From contig JAGQDJ010000024.1 of assembly GCA_022885665.1 (NCBI GenBank), forward strand, positions 310,001-374,000: 64,000 nt of DNA, read 5' to 3'. How positions within the stretch are numbered: the stretch's first letter is position 1; every line of letters starts with the position of its first letter. The stretch is from Triops longicaudatus (taxonomy: Eukaryota > Arthropoda > Branchiopoda > Notostraca > Triopsidae). Positions 53,701 through 62,700 of this stretch are shown here, in pieces. The translations under genes were made by a program, and so were the position numbers. The notes beneath the pieces were generated by a model. It was given only the letters and a program-made list of their open reading frames with translations. It ran no database searches and was not told the origin of the DNA.

Positions 53701-56700
53701 CGAACAAGGTGAAATCGTTGACCGCAACACGGGCGAAAAAGTCTCCTTACAAGAAGCGATAGAGCGAGGCTACATTAATCCTCACGTGCATGAAATCGCT
53801 GATCCAGTCTCTCAACAACGGATCACTCTCCAGCAAGCCATAGAACGTGGTTTAATTAATGGACAAACCGGCCTTTTCTGTCCTAGTGACGACCCTGCAG
53901 CGAAAACTGTCACGTTGCATCAGGCCTTCCAAGAAAATTACATTGCCAAACCTTTAACCCTCAAAGATTGCCACGATTTGTCTTTGATCAACCCAGATGG
54001 CTCGGTCACCGATCCGGTGTTCCAAAAACCACTCACGATAATCCAAGCAATAGCCTGCGGCTTGCTCAACGCTGTTGTTCCCTCCATCACTGACATTCGT
54101 ACCGGTCAGCTCGTACCTTTGTCCGAAGCGCTGCTAACAGGCTTGATCAGTCCTAACGGCCAATACGTTGACCCAGTGTCGAATCAGACTTCTCCCTTGT
54201 CTGAAGCTGTTAAACAGGGGTTAATCACCTCCGTAGCTCAAAAAATGATCTTTGACATCGATGGAATCAAGGATCCCCAAACGGGCGAGTACATCACTTT
54301 CAATCAAGCCATCAGCCAAGGGTTAGTAGACCTAAGCACTGCGTCTTTTATTGACCCTGCATCCGATCGTCGTCTGACGCTGGAAGAAGCTGCAGCGGAA
54401 AAACTCATCCAGCCACAGATTCTGAACACCCTGAAGCAGAGCATCGGCATTAAAGACCAAGAAGGCCGAGATATGAACGTTTTGCAAGCCGTGCAAAGCG
54501 GTATCTTGAACCCTATCACGGGACAAATTGTCAACCTCGAAACCGGCAAAGCCGTTCCCATCGATCTGGCCGTCGAACGAGGCCTAATCACACCCAACGG
54601 AGCAGCGTTCTTGAAAAGCTTGTTAAGCGTAACTGTCACCACAGCGACAGTGACTCACAAGATTGAAAAATATGTTACAGTCAAAGCCCCGGCTGGCGAG
54701 TCTCAACGGGTTCACGAAGCAGTTCAGCTAGCTGTCGACCAAGGCTTGGTTGACCTACAAGCTAACACTTATACCGATCCCAGCACGGGCCAAGTTATGA
54801 GTATCCAAGAAGCAATTAACTCGGGTTACTTGGTGACATTAGAACAGCGAAAAGAGTCTTCACCCAAGCGTAGCGTAGTTGAATTGCCCTCTAAGGGATT
54901 CACACTGAAAGACGCGATTGACCGAAAACTTCTTGACCCAGTCACGGGTCTTTTAGTAGTCCCCGGTACGGATCGCCTAGTTTCCCTTGAAGAATGCATT
55001 GCATTGGCCATTATTGACCCCAAATCTGCCACTGTGCTCGATCCTTCCACAGGTCATTATATATCATTGGTTCACAGTTTCGAGATCAAAGTACTCTCCG
55101 TCACGGGTCAGTATCTCGAAAAAGGTGCGAAACAACCCATCGTACTCAAAGAGGCCATTCAGAAACAGTACATAAAGTTTGAATCCAGCCAAACGACTCC
55201 GACTCCTTCGGTTTCCCCAACGCGAGTGCTGCAAGTCACGCAGGTCGAAGGTCAACCAACGCTGCTAGAAGTTTCTAGTCCCACTGAAGGCACGGTAACC
55301 ACTCTCCAACCCAGTTCGTCTCCCCAAGCTACCCTAGAGCCTTTGCAAGTAGCCCCGGGTGTTTTGTTCTCGCTGGAAGACGCCAGTTTGGAGATCCAGG
55401 GTGAAAAGATCGATCTCTGCACAGCGTTAAAGCAAGGCAAGATCGCACCTACTAAGGTCAAAGTCCGTGACCCGTATTCTGGTAGGGAATTGAACATCAC
55501 AGAAGCGTTCCGAAAGGGTGTAGTAAACAAAGAGACAGGGGAGTACAAGAACGCCTCTGGACGCAAACTTTCTTTGGTGGATGCAGTTCGGCTAGGGATT
55601 ATTGCCGTGGCAGGTGTTCCGCTGAGTCAGGCTTTGGAAAAAGCGCAGCGCGAGAAGGAAAAGGCCTTAAAAGCCCGGTTGATGAAACCCGACTCGCTCA
55701 AAATCCTACACCCCACCACTGGCCAGGAGCTAACCTTCCAAGAAGCGGTGGAGTCCGGGCTTTTGCAGTGGCAAGAGACGGAAGACTTACCCTCTTCTCC
55801 CAGCGAAGGAGTTGAACCCAAGCAAGAAACGGTACAATTCCTAACTCCTGAACTCATGAGCAGTGTTCTGGTCACGGATCCTACAACCAAGCAAAAGATC
55901 CCTTTGCAAGTTGCGGTAGAGCAAGGTCTCTTAACGCCCAAAGAAGCCCAGACCATGCTTGAGAACCAGCCGGCGTTGAAAATCATGGATACGACTGGTT
56001 TGCCCTTGAGCGTCCCCCGCAAGCTCTCTCTCGCCGACCAAACCCGTCAGCGCATCACTACGGAGCCCAAGTTCAGCGTCGCCATCGGCCGCGCGAAGGC
56101 GGGCATGGTCGAACAGCCATGTAAACTCCAACGCATTCAGCGTCAAGTACTCAAACCCCAACAAGCCGTCGAACAAGGTCTAATCGACTCTCACACTGCT
56201 GACGTTCTTGAATCAGCCGAGATTTCTGAAGATAGCACGCTGATGGAAGCATTGGAAGCGAAGAGCGTGGATCTGGACTCAGGAGCCATTAAAGACATTT
56301 TGCACGGAGACCAGTTAACAATCAGGGAAGCTATCGAACGCAGCATCATTGACGTCCGAAATGGCGAACTATTATTCCCTGTTGCGCGAAGCTTATCCAT
56401 TGCCGAGGTCGTGCAACAAGGTTTGTACGACACGAAAGCCAAGAGGTTTATTCATCCAGAAAATGGACAACTCTTGACACTGGAAGAAGCTGTGGCTTGC
56501 GAGGTGATCGACTCGTTGACCTTAGTTGTCCACCCCCGTACGGGAGAAGTCACTCCTCTAAGCCAAGCTGTCGCATCTTGGGTGGATCCTCAAACGGGGC
56601 AAATTAAGAGTCGGGAGGGTTCAATTAGCATCGTAGATGCAGTTCAGAGGAAGCTGTTTAAAGAACCTGAGGCCTCAGTCCTCATGAAGGCAGAAGACAT

Positions 56701-59700
56701 TGTCCCCTCTTTGGCCATGACCTTACCCGTAGCACTAGAAAGGGGGTTGATCGACCCTAAGACATTTCGAGTGACCAATCCTTTACTTAAAACGGTGCAC
56801 ACGCTCGAAGAAGCCTTAGCGAAAGGATTCATTCTTTCCTTGGCCTATCCGGTTGATCCCAACTGTGTTTCCTTGAAGCAAGCTTTAGAAAAGGGGTTGA
56901 TTGACCCCAAAGCTGGTACTTTCAAACATCCCATAACCGGTGAGGTTATGACCGTCCAAGAAGCGTTAGAAAATGGTTTGTTGATCTTGCAAACCGCCAC
57001 CAGTCCTGTGCGCAAATTCTCCAAAGCCATTGACACACAAGAGATTATGGAAGTTGAAGAAAATGTGATCACAACTCATAGTTTAGATCCTAACGTAGTC
57101 GAACTCAAGTCCGGTTTTGTGCTCATTAGCCAAGATCAAGTGAAGAACGTGCATACAGGCGAGGTTCTCTCGTTGGAGAAAGCCAAACGACGAGGTCTCG
57201 TAGTAGGCATCCCTCCAGCACTCGATTTCTACGACGCCGTGGACGCCGGGCATTTGGATCTCAAAACCGGGACTTTCATTCACCCTCAGACGCAGAAATC
57301 CTACACGTTACAAGAAGCGTTGCAACAAGGTTTGGTCGAGTTCAGCGAAGGAGATTCTGTGCAATGGCGACAGGAGCCGCAAGAGAAACTCGGACAGACC
57401 ACAGCAGTAATCTTCGATGCAGCGTCGCAGAGGTGTCTTACGACGGACGAAGCTCGAGCCCAGGGCATTTTAGATGACAAAAATCAGTACAAGCAACCCG
57501 GTACAGGGAAATCCATATCAGTAGCCGAAGCGGCTCAGTTAGGTCTCTTGGCTGTGTTGGGCGTCCCGGTCTTAGCCGGAATGGCCGTAGGTGGAGCGGT
57601 GAGCAAACTCTTTGAACGGCGACCTAAGCAACCGTCTCAAACTCCGATGGAAGTCAGTGACGACGTCCTTGACAGCGAAAGCTTCGTTCCTCAGTTAGCG
57701 TACCAACCGGTCGTAGCCATGTCCCTGCAAGAAGCTTTGGAACATGTCGATTCCCAAACATGTCAAGTGGTGCTGAAGTCCACTGGTGAAAAAATGAACT
57801 TACAGGAAGCTGTTAAGCAAGGTTTGATAAATCCTGAAACCTGCGTCCAGGTCAAACACCCGAATGAAATTGCCATATCGTTCACTGCCAACCAAGAGCA
57901 GGTCTGGGCAGTCGAGATGCTCAACCCTGATTTCGCCGTCCAACAAGGACTCTATGACCCCGTCGACAAACGGTTCGTTGAGTCAAATCAGCCCTTAAAG
58001 TTCGCGGATGCAGTCGCTTTAGGGTATTTTCCTAGTACGGACATTCTCGTCAAAGACCTACGTTGCAATTCAAAAGTCACTCTCAAAGAAGCGCTGGACA
58101 AATTGCTGATTGACCCCAGCACGGGACAAATGGTCGATCCCAAAACGGGCCAACGGGTAGATTTCTACGACGCAGTAGCCTTCGGTTGGATCGAAACCTC
58201 TGACGAAGCGGTGGCAGCTCATTTACAGCGCGCTGCGCTTCCTAAACCTGGTGCGGTAACGTTTCTGGCTCAAATCCGGTCCAAAGCTTACGACGTCCAA
58301 ACCGGCCTACTTACCCTGCCTAACGCACCTACTGTAAAACCTTTGCCACTGCACAAAGCGTGTCAGCAGGGCCTTGTAGCTCCGGATTCGCTAACGTATC
58401 ACGATCTGTCAACTGGCGAAGTCATGCCATTGACAGAAGCGGAGAAACGTGGACTTGTGGATTTGAAACAAGGTTTGATTGTCAACGACTTAACCCAGCC
58501 TAAACTCGACTTCCGTGCTGCTGTTTTGCAAGGTATTCTTCAGCCTCTGCGTCACCCTTGGACCCTTGAGGCTGCTATTCAACAGGGTTTGTTTGACCCT
58601 AAGTTGGGGTTGTTCAAAGACCCTGACACGCTTCAAACCTTCGGCTTGGAAGAAGCTCTCCGGCGAAGGTTCCTTCATCCCTTTGCCTCCGAGATCCAAG
58701 ACCCTTTGACAGGGAAATTCGTTGCGCTAGACGAAGCGCTCGAGAAGAGTTTGATCAATCCGAAAACAGTAAAACTAAAAACCAAGCACCACGGAGAGGT
58801 CAGCTTGGATAAAGCCCTGGCGTTAGGCTTACTCGCCTCCAAAGCTTCACCACTGAATTTAATGGACGTACTGAAGGAAGGCATGTACAATCCCGAGTCC
58901 AAACGCTTTGTAAACCCATTCACGGGAGAAGAAGAAACGCTGCAAGAAGCATTAGCCGCGGGTTGGATTAGTCCCGACTCGGTTCGCGTCCAAGTGTCTC
59001 CTGACCAAACTTTGACCCTGGCGCAAGTTGCTGCAAGCAGTGTAGCTCTTGATTGGGAAGAGCTACTGCAGTCGGGCCAACTCATCCCTGAGACGAAAAC
59101 TTGCTTAAAATTACAAGAAGCTATCGCTAAAAGATTCTATAACCCCGAGACCGGGTTATTTACACTCCCACAAACCCAACATGCCCTCACATTACTTGAG
59201 GCCATTAAACTGGGCTTGGTCGATGCCGAATCCCTAGCTCTCAAAGACCCTCGCTCAGGAGCGTTGCTCACTGTCAAAGAAGCGCTTGACATAGGTCTTA
59301 TCAATGGTCAGACCAGCACAGTTGTCGACCCCGTAACGGGTGCAGAAATGGATCTCATGGAAGCAACCGAACGCGGCTTACTGTTGTCTTCTCAACGGAA
59401 ATTGTCCGTTACCGAAGCGGTGAACCATGGTCTACTCGACGTCCAAGCGGGTCGTTGGATCTTGCCCGAAACTCATCGCCGTGTCCCGATCTCTGAAGCA
59501 ATTAGAGAAGGTGTCCTGGACCCCGAAGCCACCTTAGTTAAGGACGCCTCCAATGGTCAAGTGATGACTTGGCAGCGCGCTGTTAAGGAAAGCATACTTG
59601 ATCCTAAGGCCAGCACGCTAAAGACGGGCAAGTTCCAGAGGGTCAACTTTGAGGAAGCGCTAGAGATGGGCTTGTTTATAGAAATTCAGCGACCCATTCT

Positions 59701-62700
59701 CGTTAGCGAAGCAATTGTCAAAGAGGTGTACAACCCAGAAACCGGCCTTTTCTTGGATCCGCGTTCAAGTCAGTTCTTAACGCTCGCTGAAGCGATCGAG
59801 AGCGATCTCATTGACCCTGAATCGGTCCATGTGAAAGATACTCGCCAAGGGTTTTTACGCAAGCTTTCATTAGCGGTAGCTATCGAACTGGGTTTAGTCA
59901 ATGGCGAAACGGCCGTGGTTACCGATTTTAGTCGTAACAAGGCACAGTTCAAACTCCATGAAGCGTTTGCCGAAGGCTTGTTGGTCGACTCCCGAGGTCC
60001 GCTGTCTTTACAGCGCCTTATCCGCCAAGGTCTCTACGATAAGGACACGGGCAAAGTTATCGATCCCAACTCGGGTAAGCTTATTACGCTCCACGAAGCT
60101 TTGCGTCGGTACGTGGTCCATCCCGCGTTACCCTGCTACTGGGATGAAGGTTCACGCAAACTTCTGACGCTGGCCCAAACCTGCTGCGCTTCCATCATCG
60201 ACCGACGCCAGGGGAAACTCAAGTTACCCACGGGTGAATGGATTCCCTTAAGCGACGCATTAGAAAAAGGCTTTATTGTTGACATCGAGAGACCGTTCTC
60301 CCTCTACGAAGCGATATCCATGGGCTTGTATGACGACACTTGCCAAGCTTTCGTTCATCCCGCCACAGGTCGAAGACTTAACTTAGAAGACGCTTGTCGC
60401 GAAGGTTTGATTGACCCTGAGACGTCCATCATCAAACACGCTACCACGGGCAAGTTCATGAAATTGAACGAAGCCATTCAATTCAACGTCATCAAACCAC
60501 GTGAAAGTGCGTACCTAATCCCCAGCACAGACCAGCTCATTCCTCTTAGCGAAGCCAAGCAACGCCAGTGGATCGTCACCGCGAAAAAAGGCCTGACTCT
60601 AGAAGAAACGCTAGACAATGGACTCTTTATCCCAGAAACTGGCAAGTTTGTCGATCCTAGTGTAGGTGACTCACTCGACCTTGCTCAAGCTATACAGCAT
60701 GGCCTCATTGACCCGACGACTACTTGCTTCGTCGACCCCGTAACCAACCAGCTGAAGAGCCTGAAAGCTGCCATCGAAAGCGGAGACGTGGAGCTTAGTC
60801 GTGGCCGCGTTTATGACCCCAAGTCCAAAAAGAGCCTGACGTTGGACGCTGCGTTTGAGAAACGGTTGTTAGTCACGAGCGAGCGCCCTGTTACGTTCAA
60901 TCAAGCCGTGGGTCGCGGCAACATCGATTTTAACCAAGGGACCTTCACCGACCCTCGGTCAAGACAGCAATGCACCTTAGAAGACGCCATCACCATGGAA
61001 CTGATTGACCCCGAATCTGCCGTCATTCGCCATCCGCAGACCGGTCGTTTTTGCACTTTGAAACGCGCCATTGCCGAAAACTTAATCGACCTTAAGAAAC
61101 GGGCCATGCTGGACCCTCGGACGGGTCGTTTCACTTCCTTTAGTATTGTGTTTGAGCAAGGAACGGTCGTTTTCCTTAGAGAACCCTTGTCGTACGACGC
61201 TGCTGTCGAAAAGGACCACTTGGACCAAACCAATGGTCAGTACACCGACCCTACATCGCAGGAGGTTTTCAACCTGAAGCAAGCCACCTCACAAGGTTTG
61301 ATTGACGGCGAGTCAGCGTTGGTTGTTGACAAGCTGCTGAACAAGCTCGTCAAACTCAGCAAATCGTTTGCGATTAATTTAGTTGACGCTGAGAAGGGTT
61401 TGGTATTCAATACGACCACCAATCAGGTGCTGCCGTTGAATGCCGCCAGGCAGGCGCGGTTGCTCTTTACACCCAGCCAGGCTTTTACACTGTTAGAAGC
61501 TTTGGCCTTTGGATTGTACAATACTGAGACTGGCACGTTCCTTAACCCTTACACTAACACGTCTCTCACGCTCGAGCAAGCCATCGAGCGGGGGTTGGTA
61601 GACCCTACCACCACCTTAGTACGACACGCTAGTACGGGAGATATCGTACCTTTGTTAGAAGCCATCACTACCGGGTTGGTCAACGCCCAAACCGGACAAG
61701 TGGTCGTGAGTGATGAAAGCCGAGTCAATCTTTTGGACGCTCGGGAACGTGGCTGGCTCCTTACAGCAGAAGCCAGGGTAAGAAGGGGCTTAAACCATGT
61801 TGGCATGGATTCTACCCTCCACCCCAATACATCCCTCCCTTTTTACGACTGTTTCTTGCTTGTTGAACTCGTGACCTTTCAGACTCCCCTTTTACCTTAC
61901 CAGAAACGTAAGGAAAACTCCCCTCAATCCCTTTTTTTAAAACTCCGCGTGTTCTAAAGGTACTTCCCATTACGGAAGTTGGGGGCTTGGGATGCAAAAC
62001 CTCTAAATGCTTATTTCAGTTTCTTCGTTGAGAAACCGTTGCGTCTCGGGAATGGTGGAAAGAATTCAGCTTTCGGCTTTGACATGTTTAACCAACGCAA
62101 TTAATGCTCTTAACGCATGAGGTGCATAATTTTTGATGGAACATGACCATGATGAAGATTTAGTGGCGTGTTGATGTACAGAAATGCTCGGTAGCGTTTA
62201 TTGTTTTGGGTTGATGTTGATGTGTGTGAAATGAGTCGTATGTGCGCTTTAATGCTTTTCTACTAACACATTTGCGAAAGGGTGTGTATTAATTTTACCT
62301 CTTCACGTTTATAGCAAGCAATGGAAGAGAAGTACAAACTGTGCGACGACAGCATTGCTAAATTACTGTCATGGATGACCAACGTCGAATCGCAGTTAGC
62401 TAACCAAGAGATGGTCCGCGAGGATATTGCGGAACTGAAAAATCAAATCAATGTCGTTAAAGTACGCATCGTACCAACTTGGTGGTAAAGTATAAGGGCA
62501 AAGCACTAATTGTGTGGTTTTAGGGTATCCGAGATGACGTGGGAGGTCATAACAAGCCGGTGAACCATTGCTTAGATCAAGCGCGCTTACTTTTGGTCCA
62601 AGGAGGTGACGTGCTATCCGCTGAGGAGTTAGCAACCTTAGAACGCAATGCTGAAGAATTAAAGCAACGTTATGACCGCTCAAACGACCAGACCGACAAA

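Noticed and set aside
61778..61957. Extension of the plectin-repeat frame beyond the donor
   Set aside because: The residues no longer follow the repeat pattern and the next exon fits the donor at 61778 in phase.
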